DNA of 64,000 nt, taken from the NCBI RefSeq assembly GCF_004295585.1, contig NZ_AP019400.1, forward strand, positions 5,363,501 to 5,427,500, written 5' to 3'. Position numbers and translations under genes: made by a program. Origin of the DNA: Cohnella abietis (GTDB lineage Bacteria > Bacillota > Bacilli > Paenibacillales > Paenibacillaceae). The notes below the pieces were generated by a model. It worked only from the letters and a program-made list of their open reading frames with translations, did no database searches and was not told where the DNA came from. This document shows positions 34,158-42,545 of the stretch, in pieces; position 1 is the stretch's first letter, and each line of letters opens with the position of its first letter.

Positions 34158-35033
34158 TTACCCTTTAACCGCGCCAACACTTAAACCGCTAATAATATAC
34201 TTCTGGAAAAATAAGAAAAGAACGGCAGGTGGTATTAACGTCATCGTCAGAATGGCAAACCGAATGTTCCAGTTGATCGTCGAGCCCGTATACATAACTT
34301 TCGTATAGATGGCGGCCGCCAAAGGCAACTTGTCTTCATTCATGACCAAGCTTGACCAGTAAAAATCGTTCCAGGTCGTCGAAAATCCGAGCAAAATTAA
34401 TGTAATTAGAATAGGAACGGATAGAGGAATAGCAATGTTCGCGAAACTCCTAAACTCCGATGCACCATCTATCCTTGCAGACTCCAACAGCTCCTTATGG
34501 ATACCGTCAAAGAAATTTTTCAGCAACAGTAGGAAAAATGCGTTCGCACCCGCAGGCAACCAGTAAGCCCAATAACTATTCAATAACCCTAAGCCCTTCA
34601 GGTTTAGAAAATTAGGAATTAAATAAGAATTCGCAGGAATTAATAGAGTAGATAAAAAATATAACGTAATCCACTTCTTCATCGGAACTCTCAGATGCGA
34701 CAGACTGAAAGCCGCCATCCCAATGAAGGTTAAGGAGAATAATGAATTTCCGAGAAAAATAAATAAAGTATTCTTAAAATATAACGCAATATTTAGAACC
34801 GACAATGATTCCTTATAGTTGGCCCATAAAAATTTACTTGGAAAGAACGGTGCAGGGAACGTGAAAAACTCTTTAGTCGACTTCAGGGAATTTAGAAATG
34901 TATTGACAAACGGATATAGCATAGAAAGAGAAATAAGGAAGATGCACAATACCATAAAGCCATATGTGATTTTTATTCCTGGTTTTCTAAAGTCATATCG
35001 GGACATAATTGCGCGATCTCGGGTCGTCTTCAT
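34158..35033 (-). CDS. CUT1 sugar ABC transporter permease, MalG type
   Basis: The 291-aa permease has six hydrophobic segments, an EAA loop (ESARIDGASEFRSFANIAI) and the C-terminal ISGLSVGAVKG typical of the branch. Its ATG overlaps the stop of the MalF-type gene by 4 bp (ATGA). It is the last gene of a five-gene unit running kinase, regulator, binding protein, permease, permease. The ATPase is missing, as in the other two clusters. Confidence 0.9.
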   Translation of the reverse strand: MKTTRDRAIMSRYDFRKPGIKITYGFMVLCIFLISLSMLYPFVNTFLNSLKSTKEFFTFPAPFFPSKFLWANYKESLSVLNIALYFKNTLFIFLGNSLFSLTFIGMAAFSLSHLRVPMKKWITLYFLSTLLIPANSYLIPNFLNLKGLGLLNSYWAYWLPAGANAFFLLLLKNFFDGIHKELLESARIDGASEFRSFANIAIPLSVPILITLILLGFSTTWNDFYWSSLVMNEDKLPLAAAIYTKVMYTGSTINWNIRFAILTMTLIPPAVLFLFFQKYIISGLSVGAVKG

Positions 35034-35938
35034 GCCTCGTCGCCTCCACGTCTGATTTTGATCGTGATAATGGAGAAGACAAGTAAGAAGGCGAACATGA
35101 TCACTCCCATAGCACTAGCCTTACCGAAGTTCATGAAAGTGAATGCCTCCCTAGTCGTAAGCAGAAGATACGTTAGTGTGGCATTATCCGGGCCTCCTCC
35201 AAACATTAGCAATTGAGATTGGAAGGCTTGAGATGTTGCAATCAGTTGCAGCACGAGAAGAAGTAAGATCAGATTTTTTATACTAGGAAGCGTAATATAT
35301 CGAATCCGCGCCCATACGCCGGCCCCATCCAATTCCGATGCTTCATATAGATCCTTGGGTATAGCTGCAAGTCCCGCGATATAGATCAGGGTCGCACTAC
35401 CGAAATTTTGCCACGTTTCCAAAATAATAAGAGAAAATACCGCATGCTCCTTGCTATAGAAATCAAAATCCGGTAAACCCAAATAATTGAAGAATGAGTT
35501 AATCGGACCCACTGCATCGAAAAACCACTGCCACATTCCATATAATACGATTGCGGGTATTATACTCGGAAGATAGCCCACGATGCGTGCAGAGCCTTGA
35601 AACCATTTCAGCTCAGACACCGCGATGGCCATAGCTATAGGAACCCAAAACCCGATCAGCGCCGCAAGCCCCATGTACACCAAGGTATTTTTGATGGCTG
35701 TATAATAATCTGGATTGCTCAGCACCTCTTTGAAATTTTGCCAACCAACAAAGGAGTTTCCGCTTACAAAATCCACGTTATAGAAGCTATACATAATTCC
35801 TTTAAATATCGGCATCCATAGAAATATGAAAAAGATGATGATTTCCGGAAGCAAAAATAGTAATCCCCAAAAATACCACCGCGTTTTCCTGCTCAATCCC
35901 GATCTAACAACTGGAGGTTCTAGTTCTAGCTCCATCAT
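35030..35938 (-). CDS. CUT1 sugar ABC transporter permease, MalF type
   Basis: The 302-aa membrane protein has six segments and an EAA loop EASELDGAGVWARIRYITL. MFGGGPDNATLTYLLL is the conserved stretch before the last helices. A GTG at 35944 also opens the frame; the ATG at 35938 with GGGAG five bases upstream is preferred. It follows the binding-protein gene after a 115-bp gap that holds a strong hairpin. Confidence 0.9.
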   Translation of the reverse strand: MMELELEPPVVRSGLSRKTRWYFWGLLFLLPEIIIFFIFLWMPIFKGIMYSFYNVDFVSGNSFVGWQNFKEVLSNPDYYTAIKNTLVYMGLAALIGFWVPIAMAIAVSELKWFQGSARIVGYLPSIIPAIVLYGMWQWFFDAVGPINSFFNYLGLPDFDFYSKEHAVFSLIILETWQNFGSATLIYIAGLAAIPKDLYEASELDGAGVWARIRYITLPSIKNLILLLLVLQLIATSQAFQSQLLMFGGGPDNATLTYLLLTTREAFTFMNFGKASAMGVIMFAFLLVFSIITIKIRRGGDEA

Positions 35939-35993
35939 TCTCACTCCCGATCCTATGTGTCAAGCTTAAAGCTTCATCAGCTAGCAAGAAGGA

Positions 35994-36030
35994 AAAGGGG
36001 TCTAATACTGGTATCAGCATAGACCCCTTT
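35994..36030 (-). terminator. Intra-operon hairpin after the binding-protein gene
   Basis: A perfect 11-bp stem (AAAGGGGTCTA / TAGACCCCTTT, loop 15 nt) lies between the binding protein and its permeases, followed on the minus strand by TTCC. Such structures allow partial read-through and stabilise the upstream mRNA, giving more binding protein than permease. Confidence 0.75.
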
Positions 36031-36052
36031 CACTATCCCGCTTGAGATACGA

Positions 36053-37498
36053 TTACAATATTTTCACTTTATCGAAAGTCGCCTTTTGAAGTTTCTCAGC
36101 CGCATCATCTAGCAGTTTCTTAAGATCGATATCGCCTTTGCTAGTGAATACTTTTTGAATAACGTTTGACATTTCTAGATAAAAGGCTTGTGTCTCGTAG
36201 CTCGCTTCTAATTTGGGCACAAGCAATGTGCTTAATTCAGGAGAGAATTTGTAAACATTTTCATGCTTAGCAAGGATCTCTTCATATTTCTTGCCATATT
36301 CGGAGCTGTCATTCCAGTAGTTAATGAGCTGCGGAACATAGATTTTATTTTCTGTTTTTTGTGATGTAATTTGTGCATCAACAGCATCCAGATAAGCGTC
36401 TGTAAAGTATTCATCTACTACAAAATCAAATGCGGCTTGCTGCTGCTCCGGCTTTGCCAAAGCATTGATAACCTTATAGTTACCACCGGCTACACCGATG
36501 TGCTTCCCACCCTTGGTTAAGGAAGGAATCGGATACAATACGACGTCATCTTTATCAATTCCACCTTGATTAATTGCTCCGTCAAGAGCATTAGCAGCTC
36601 CGCACATGACCATTGCGCCACGTCCTTGGTTAAATAAAGCTAGTGCTTCTCCATAGCCTAATGCCCAGTTTTTCGGTATGACATTAGCATCCTTCAAATC
36701 CTTGTAGAATTTCAAAGCCGTTAATCCTGCTTCGGAGTTAAAGGCAGCGGTAACCTTTCCGTCTGCTACAGTCTCAATATCACCGCCTGCCGAGTATAAG
36801 AAGTTAGTCCAGTTCCAGCCGCCTTCCGTGTTTACCCCCATAGGGACGAATCCCGCAATTCCTTTTGCCGGATCATTAACAGCTTTGGCTGCAGATAGAA
36901 GATCATCCCAAGTCCAATCAAGAGGTGGCAATGGAACTCCTTTATCCCTAAATATCTTTTTGTTAATCGTGATAGTCATCGAGTAAGCATCAATTGGAAT
37001 ACCATAAGTCTTGCCTTCTATTAAGAACGGAGCCAATGCGACACTATTCAGGTCCTTAGCGTACGGCCATTTGGCTAGCTGTTCGGTCAAGTCCGCAATC
37101 CACTTCTTACCTGATAGAAGCTTGCCTTCTGTTGCCCAGGTAGTAAATTCGGTCTGTGCACTGTTGGATGCCATCTTAATTGCAATCCCTGTGTTCTCAT
37201 ATTTCCATAGCTTCTGTGTAACTGATATGTTGGGATATTTTGCTGTAAAGCGTTTAATTTTTTCGTCCAAGGCTTTAATTTCTTGTGTCTTATCCGCTGC
37301 GGGTGCATAGACTTCTATACTGATAGGATCTTTGTTAGTTGGCGCTGGTTCCGTTGTAGCTCCCTCCGATGGATTAGAAGCTTGTGCTGATGGAGATGAG
37401 TCGCTCGGTTGAACATTGTTAGTTGAATTCTTGTTACTTCCGCAGCCTGCCAGAACAATAACTAGTGCTAGCATGCTAATCAGAAAGCTTTTTTTCAT
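36053..37498 (-). CDS. Sugar ABC transporter solute-binding lipoprotein
   Basis: The 481-aa protein has a lipobox VLAGC (Cys19) followed by an Asn/Ser/Pro-rich linker. The body has family 1 binding-protein blocks: WIADLTEQLAKWPYAKDLN, PPLDWTWDDLLSAAKAV and GRGAMVMCGAANALDG. The frame opens at 37594, but the ATG at 37498 follows GAGAGGGGA and begins MKKSFLIS, a normal signal peptide. It delivers sugar to the permeases downstream. The ligand is unknown. Confidence 0.92.
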   Translation of the reverse strand: MKKSFLISMLALVIVLAGCGSNKNSTNNVQPSDSSPSAQASNPSEGATTEPAPTNKDPISIEVYAPAADKTQEIKALDEKIKRFTAKYPNISVTQKLWKYENTGIAIKMASNSAQTEFTTWATEGKLLSGKKWIADLTEQLAKWPYAKDLNSVALAPFLIEGKTYGIPIDAYSMTITINKKIFRDKGVPLPPLDWTWDDLLSAAKAVNDPAKGIAGFVPMGVNTEGGWNWTNFLYSAGGDIETVADGKVTAAFNSEAGLTALKFYKDLKDANVIPKNWALGYGEALALFNQGRGAMVMCGAANALDGAINQGGIDKDDVVLYPIPSLTKGGKHIGVAGGNYKVINALAKPEQQQAAFDFVVDEYFTDAYLDAVDAQITSQKTENKIYVPQLINYWNDSSEYGKKYEEILAKHENVYKFSPELSTLLVPKLEASYETQAFYLEMSNVIQKVFTSKGDIDLKKLLDDAAEKLQKATFDKVKIL

Positions 37499-37630
37499 TT
37501 TTTTATATCCCCTCTCACGGTATCGTTTTTTTCTTACAGCTTTATTATAAAGCCCCAATAAGTTCCATTTCGATGTGTGATATATGGATAACAAAGGGAT
37601 AAATTATGATTACCAGGTCAAATCGTATGC

Positions 37631-38959
37631 TTAATTTTTCACTTCGGAAGGATTGATTCCATAATGCTTTTTGAAAATTTTACTGAAGTGCTCAGGTGTT
37701 TCGTATCCAATCTCATCCGCAATTTCGTATCTGCGCATATCAGTCGTGAGGATTAATCTCTTGCCTTCCTCCATTCTTAGCTTGGTTACGTAATCCCAAA
37801 GATTAATGCCCACGATTTTCTTAAATAAGTAGCTCAAGTAATTAGGGCTTAAACATACAAACTCGGCAATCTCTTGCAGCTTTAAGCCTTTCTGGCGAAA
37901 ATGACCATCAATAAACTGCTTGGCGCTTAGAATAAAGGAATTGTTATCCTCCATCACTCGGCTCGTAACAGATGCTCCTACATCTGTTAACGGACCTTCA
38001 CGCTTGCCGAAATCCTCAATGTAAAACACGTGGTAATCCTTGTGAACCTCGCCCCACTTAATTGCTTCGTTGGCCTCTCGGGAAATGTCCACCCAGCTCT
38101 TAACTCCTTGTTTAATGCGGCTGATCCCGATAACGCTTTTGGTATTAATGAATTGGAGAAGATTGTTGTGGAGTAGTTGGGCAATCATAGTCTGTTCATT
38201 AAACGGGGTCGGATTATTCATCTCTTCCTGCGTGAACTGAAGAACAACCGAGATGGCATTGCTGCCGCTATAGAAAACGATGCTCTCCCATTTTTCTAAC
38301 GTTTCCTCAATTACATTTAACGAGGCATATCTTAGTAAATTACGGTCGCGAAAAGAATTGATATCATTTTCCAGCAAACCCGCCTTGATTAAATTAAGCT
38401 TGATGACCAGCATGCAGTAGTATGGTCCATTGAACTCATACCCCAAATATTGGAATACCTCATCTACTTCAGCTTCGTTAAACCCTTCAGAGATAAGCTC
38501 GTTCAAAATATGGTTTCGGTTCGTGCTCATGTCCTCGAAGGAAAACTTCTGATTAAAGGACGCATCCGTTAAGGAGCGCATTTGAGTGTCTCTCTCCAGC
38601 AAGAGAGTCCTGGTCACTCTAAGTAGCTCTCCAGGGATGACCGGCTTCACAATGTATTCTTTTACACCAAATCGTAATGCTTTCTGTGCGTATTCAAATT
38701 CTCCATGAGCCGACAAGACAACTACGGGAATCATGGGGTTTTCAGTAAACAATGTTTCTATTAATTCAATTCCGCTCATTAAATCCATCTGGATATCTGT
38801 AATCATTAAATCAATTTTCTCCAAACGGATATAATCTAGCGCCTCGAATCCGTTGCTAGCTACGAACACTTCCCCTATATTCATATCGGCGTTCATTAAT
38901 AATGTAGCTACGCCTGTACAGATCATTAATTCATCATCCACGACCAGAACGTTATACAT
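37631..38959 (-). CDS. AraC-type response regulator (YesN family)
   Basis: The 442-aa protein has a receiver domain (VLVVDDE, acceptor in LMITDIQMD, Lys in YIVKPVI), a middle region of about 200 residues and a C-terminal AraC domain (KLQEIAEFVCLSPNYLSYLF, IADEIGYETPEHFSKIFKKH, YGINPSEVKN). It starts at ATG 38959, 24 bp after the kinase stop. It probably drives the binding-protein gene, whose start lies 133 bp past its own stop. Confidence 0.93.
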   Translation of the reverse strand: MYNVLVVDDELMICTGVATLLMNADMNIGEVFVASNGFEALDYIRLEKIDLMITDIQMDLMSGIELIETLFTENPMIPVVVLSAHGEFEYAQKALRFGVKEYIVKPVIPGELLRVTRTLLLERDTQMRSLTDASFNQKFSFEDMSTNRNHILNELISEGFNEAEVDEVFQYLGYEFNGPYYCMLVIKLNLIKAGLLENDINSFRDRNLLRYASLNVIEETLEKWESIVFYSGSNAISVVLQFTQEEMNNPTPFNEQTMIAQLLHNNLLQFINTKSVIGISRIKQGVKSWVDISREANEAIKWGEVHKDYHVFYIEDFGKREGPLTDVGASVTSRVMEDNNSFILSAKQFIDGHFRQKGLKLQEIAEFVCLSPNYLSYLFKKIVGINLWDYVTKLRMEEGKRLILTTDMRRYEIADEIGYETPEHFSKIFKKHYGINPSEVKN

Positions 38960-38983
38960 AGTGTCGCCCCCTGGTTCCTATTG

Positions 38984-40735
38984 TTAGATTTCATCTGAAG
39001 ATGTTGCTGCAATAATCAGAATGACCCTTGTTCCACCTTCTGACCGGTGCTCGAAGCTTAATCCATAATGTTCTCCAAAATGAAGCTTGATTCTTTTGTT
39101 AACATTGATCATGCCATAGCCTTCATCAGGTAACGTCCCCTTCAGAATGTCGTTCAATTTACTCAAATTTACTGCCTTGTACCCGTTATCCTCAATCAAT
39201 ATCATAATTTTATTTTCAACCATATTAATCTTAATCCATAGCTGTCCGTCCTTCTCCATCTTGCGAATGCCATGAATGATAGAGTTTTCTACTAGGGGCT
39301 GAAGAACGACTTTAGGAATAAGATATGATTTGGTTTCTTCCTCGATTTCCCAGTGAATGGCGAAGGAATAGTTGTTTCTTTTTAACTGTAGTCTCAAATA
39401 GGCTTCAATGTGATTCAGCTCTTCCGAAATAGGGATTAAGGTTTTTCCCCGACTTAAGCCGATGCGCATAAGCAACGAGAGATCGCGGATCATTTCGGCT
39501 GATTCCGTATTTCCTTCAATTGATGTTCGCCAGAAAATAGATTCAAGCGTGTTGTAAAGCAAATGGGGATTAATCTGAGAATGTAGAATAGTCAGCTCTG
39601 CTTCTTTATGCTTGAGCTCAAGCTCATACTTGTCATGAATCGTTTGGTTAAGTCGCTTCGTCATATCAAAGAATGCATTATTTAAAAGGCCAATTTCGTC
39701 CTTACGATTCACCATGTATTCATTCGTTAGTGGCCTTCCAGGCTCGAACGAACGGCTTAATCTGGCTAATCGAGATAGAGGGCTTAGAATGTGTCTGAGA
39801 AAATAAAGGATCGCTATTAATAAAATACAGAAATATACGATCATAAGGTAATTAACCAGCTCTCTCATAGCCTCATGCTCGCCAATAATAGAGCTTATCG
39901 GAATTTTGAATAATAGCTTAGTCCCACTATTAGTGCTTGAATTAATCGCGTATAACCAAGATTTCCCTTCCTCTCGGTCTATAAATACCCCTTCCGTTGA
40001 CCGGAATATCGTTTGAGGCAGCTTAAATGTTGAACCAATTTCAATGTTTGAAGTATTGGCTAGCACAATATTACCTTTGTTCAATAGAACAATTTGTCCA
40101 TCCTTCGGAATCTTAAGCGTTTCTAGGTCCTTCCGCATCAATTCATCTAGACCCGTCATAACCAGAACACCTTTCGGTGAGTTATCGTCCAGGTAATTGT
40201 TCATAGACCTTATGTATGCTGCCGTCTTAATCCCAGCACGGTTGTCGCCCGTCCGATTCATAATTCTGATTATGCCAGTTCCTTTCGCATTAAGAGCATC
40301 CTGAAACCAGCTCGATGATGAGATGTCACATGAAAAAAACACCCCGTTCGCCTTCACGTCCGAAGGAGGTGCGAATGGAAACTCATTTGTAATCTGGGGA
40401 ATGAATACTGAATAATTAACCAAGTTCTTGGAGTAGTTAGTTAACAGCTTATCCAGCACAAGGTACTTCTGAAGATGATCGTACTCTGACATCGGAGTCA
40501 TATCGAACATTTGCCGAGTCTCAGGAGAGATCATGAGCCTCTCAGTAGCCCCGTCTACAGACACAATATCGCGATCCAACGTATGATGGCTTGTTTTGAC
40601 AAGCTGAAACAACGTATCTCCCATCTGACCCTCGGTAATCTTCGCAACCTTGACGGAGACAATCCAATAGGCGAGCAAGACAGGAATAACGATCAGCAGA
40701 ATAAAAAAAACAATTAATTTTTGAATTAAATTCAT
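38984..40735 (-). CDS. Sensor histidine kinase (YesM family)
   Basis: The kinase (583 aa) has transmembrane helices near the N-terminus (LIVFFILLIVIPVLLAYWIV) and near residue 295-315, an extracellular Cache-like sensor between them, and HAMP. The His_kinase block is QINPHLLYNTLESIFW and the HATPase block includes EDNGYKAVNLSKL and GYGMINVNKRI. ATG at 40735 with AAGAGG ten bases upstream is preferred over ATG 40756. It heads the second sugar cluster and pairs with the AraC regulator downstream. Confidence 0.92.
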   Translation of the reverse strand: MNLIQKLIVFFILLIVIPVLLAYWIVSVKVAKITEGQMGDTLFQLVKTSHHTLDRDIVSVDGATERLMISPETRQMFDMTPMSEYDHLQKYLVLDKLLTNYSKNLVNYSVFIPQITNEFPFAPPSDVKANGVFFSCDISSSSWFQDALNAKGTGIIRIMNRTGDNRAGIKTAAYIRSMNNYLDDNSPKGVLVMTGLDELMRKDLETLKIPKDGQIVLLNKGNIVLANTSNIEIGSTFKLPQTIFRSTEGVFIDREEGKSWLYAINSSTNSGTKLLFKIPISSIIGEHEAMRELVNYLMIVYFCILLIAILYFLRHILSPLSRLARLSRSFEPGRPLTNEYMVNRKDEIGLLNNAFFDMTKRLNQTIHDKYELELKHKEAELTILHSQINPHLLYNTLESIFWRTSIEGNTESAEMIRDLSLLMRIGLSRGKTLIPISEELNHIEAYLRLQLKRNNYSFAIHWEIEEETKSYLIPKVVLQPLVENSIIHGIRKMEKDGQLWIKINMVENKIMILIEDNGYKAVNLSKLNDILKGTLPDEGYGMINVNKRIKLHFGEHYGLSFEHRSEGGTRVILIIAATSSDEI

Positions 40736-41048
40736 CTTATTAAGCCTCTTGAGCATGAATTAATCAGCCGCCTCGACTACCATTTTTGTTAAATTAATTC
40801 ATTATTATGATAACCCTTTCACTATATCATATGACTGCTCTGATCTCGCGACTATGTTCAATATTATGAAAAGCCAGTGTTATATTACTGTTGCTTTCGA
40901 AGGCAGACACTGTCGCTTCTACAGGAGATACTTCACCTCTTTATTTCATCGATTGAGGAAAGAAAAAGTCCACAAAAAAACCTACCCTTTGCAAAATGGA
41001 GGTGTTGAGCAACCATTCATAAGGATAAGTTTCTTTGTCTGCTTCAGA
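40736..41048. other. Intergenic region
   Basis: These 313 bp carry the unmapped promoter of the kinase gene. A plus-strand frame crosses it but lacks a ribosome-binding site. No repeat or clear hairpin is seen. Confidence 0.5.
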
Positions 41049-41606
41049 TTAATCAAAACCACTAAATTCCTCTTCATTAGCTGTGCTTTGGATATCCTCA
41101 GCACTAATGCTTATAAAACGATAGCCATCCGCCGAATGCTTCTTAAGAGCCTTCTCCTTCATGAATCTGGGGCTTCCCTCGCCCGCATCCTCATCATAGA
41201 TCAAGAGAATACCTTCTGTTTTTCTCAGCAACAGATCGTCCCTCGAAGTAAATTGCCATGCGCCGCTATAAGGCTGTTTACTGACGGAGCCATAATAATC
41301 AACACCTTTTAAGATCTCTTCATAGTAGATCTTTTTATCGTCCTTCCACTTCTCTTCCTGGTTAAGAAACGCAGTAATAATGGATAATTTCAAATGCGGA
41401 TATTGCTCCTTTAATGCGATGACGGCCTCACACGCCCATAAGTCCACGCCATACTGTCCCGGAGTAATAACCCACTCTAGTCCTTCTTCAACGAGGGGAA
41501 TGAGCTTTGAAGTAATCGCTTTTTTAATATATGTAATCCCTTTATGCTTCTGATCGAAAATACTAAGCTCGTGGGCACGATAGCCGGTAATCAGAAGGTT
41601 TTTCAT
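41049..41606 (-). CDS. ypsA: YpsA/DUF1273 family SLOG-fold protein
   Basis: The 185-aa cytosolic protein matches the YpsA family: MKNLLITGYRAHELSIFDQKHKG at the start would be its nucleotide-binding edge, with WVITPGQYGVDLWACEAV and GILLIYDEDAGEGSPRFM further on. The SLOG fold binds nucleotides or related ligands; B. subtilis YpsA has been linked to cell division. ATG at 41606 follows GGGGTGAG. It is monocistronic. Exact function is unsettled. Confidence 0.85.
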   Translation of the reverse strand: MKNLLITGYRAHELSIFDQKHKGITYIKKAITSKLIPLVEEGLEWVITPGQYGVDLWACEAVIALKEQYPHLKLSIITAFLNQEEKWKDDKKIYYEEILKGVDYYGSVSKQPYSGAWQFTSRDDLLLRKTEGILLIYDEDAGEGSPRFMKEKALKKHSADGYRFISISAEDIQSTANEEEFSGFD

Positions 41607-41789
41607 TAATTTCGCTCACCCCTTAACGGCCTTAGCGGTTAGTCCCTTTACGATATAGGTAATGCAATCTAAGTATACTTCGTTATAGTTACACACTCCA
41701 CATCTTCCTTTATTCGTGCCTCTTCATAGGTGCTTCTTCCTATTCACCTGCTTCCAGCGCGCTAAATTCCCACTACTCGTCCACCAATA
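41607..41789. other. ypsA promoter region leading into array 3
   Basis: This stretch is T/C-rich on the plus strand and should contain the ypsA promoter, but no confident -35/-10 pair is seen. The repeat array starts at its right edge. Confidence 0.4.
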
Positions 41790-42440
41790 CCTCACCATCG
41801 TCGCAAATTGCTACTTTGACGGCTCCTCCTCCGAGTAATACCTCGCCATCGTCGCAATTTGCTACTTTGGTGGCATCATCTCCGAGAAATACCTCGCCAT
41901 CGTCGCAAATTGCTACTTTGATCGCTCCATATCCGAGAAACTCGTCTCCATCGTCGCAAAACGCTACTTTGATGGCATCATTTCCGAGAAACTCCTCGCC
42001 ATCGTCGCAAATTGCTACTTTGATGGCACCATATCCGAGAAACTCCTCGCCATCGTCGCAAAATGCTACTTTGATCGCTCCGTCTCGGAGAAACACCCCG
42101 CCATTGTCGCAAATTGCTACTTTGACGGCTTCTTCTCCGTGAATCTCCTCACCATCGTCGCAATTTGCTACTTTGACGGCAACATTTCCGAGAAACACCT
42201 CGCCATCGTCGCAAATTGCTACTTTGATGCCTCCTTATCCGAGCACCCCTCGCCATCGTCGCATTTTGCTACTTTGATGGCTTCATTCCCCTGAAACTCC
42301 TCACCATCGTTGCAATTTGCTACTTTGACGACTCCATTCCCAAGAAACTCCTCGTCATCGTCGCATTTTGCTACTTTAATCGCTCCACCATCTGGAAACT
42401 CCCCGCCATCGTCGCAAATTGCTATTTTTGCACTCGTTGG
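41790..42440. repeat. Tandem array 3: thirteen 51-bp units
   Basis: CATCGTCGCAAATTGCTAC or a close variant recurs at 41796, 41847, 41898, 41949, 42000, 42051, 42102, 42153, 42204, 42254, 42305, 42356 and 42407. Every step is 51 bp except one of 50. Each unit continues TTTGA-TGGC- and CCGAGAAACTCCTCGC. Since 51 is 17 codons, a 141-codon open frame appears on the minus strand, but the 50-bp step breaks it and no ribosome-binding site is seen. The core is shared with array 2. Confidence 0.95.
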
Positions 42441-42463
42441 CAGGTCTTAAAACTAGCCATAAC

Positions 42464-42527
42464 AAAAAAAGCTGAGTGAACGAGAGCAAGATGCGACATT
42501 CCACACCCTGCGCTTCGTTCACCCAGC
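42464..42527 (-). terminator. Terminator of the third sugar-transport operon
   Basis: On the minus strand GCTGGGTGAACGA pairs with TCGTTCACTCAGC, followed by seven T. It lies about 20 bp past the stop at 42546. Confidence 0.8.
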
Positions 42528-42545
42528 CAATCCGCACATCCTACA

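Noticed and set aside
40854-41312. 152-codon plus-strand frame opposite ypsA
   Set aside because: It overlaps a well-supported gene on the other strand, lacks a ribosome-binding site and has no recognisable domain.
41773-42198. 141-codon minus-strand frame with 17-residue repeats (KVAICDDGE type)
   Set aside because: It is array 3 translated (51 bp = 17 codons). Copies differ at non-synonymous positions, a 50-bp unit breaks the frame, five units lie outside it and there is no ribosome-binding site. A repeat protein is not fully excluded.
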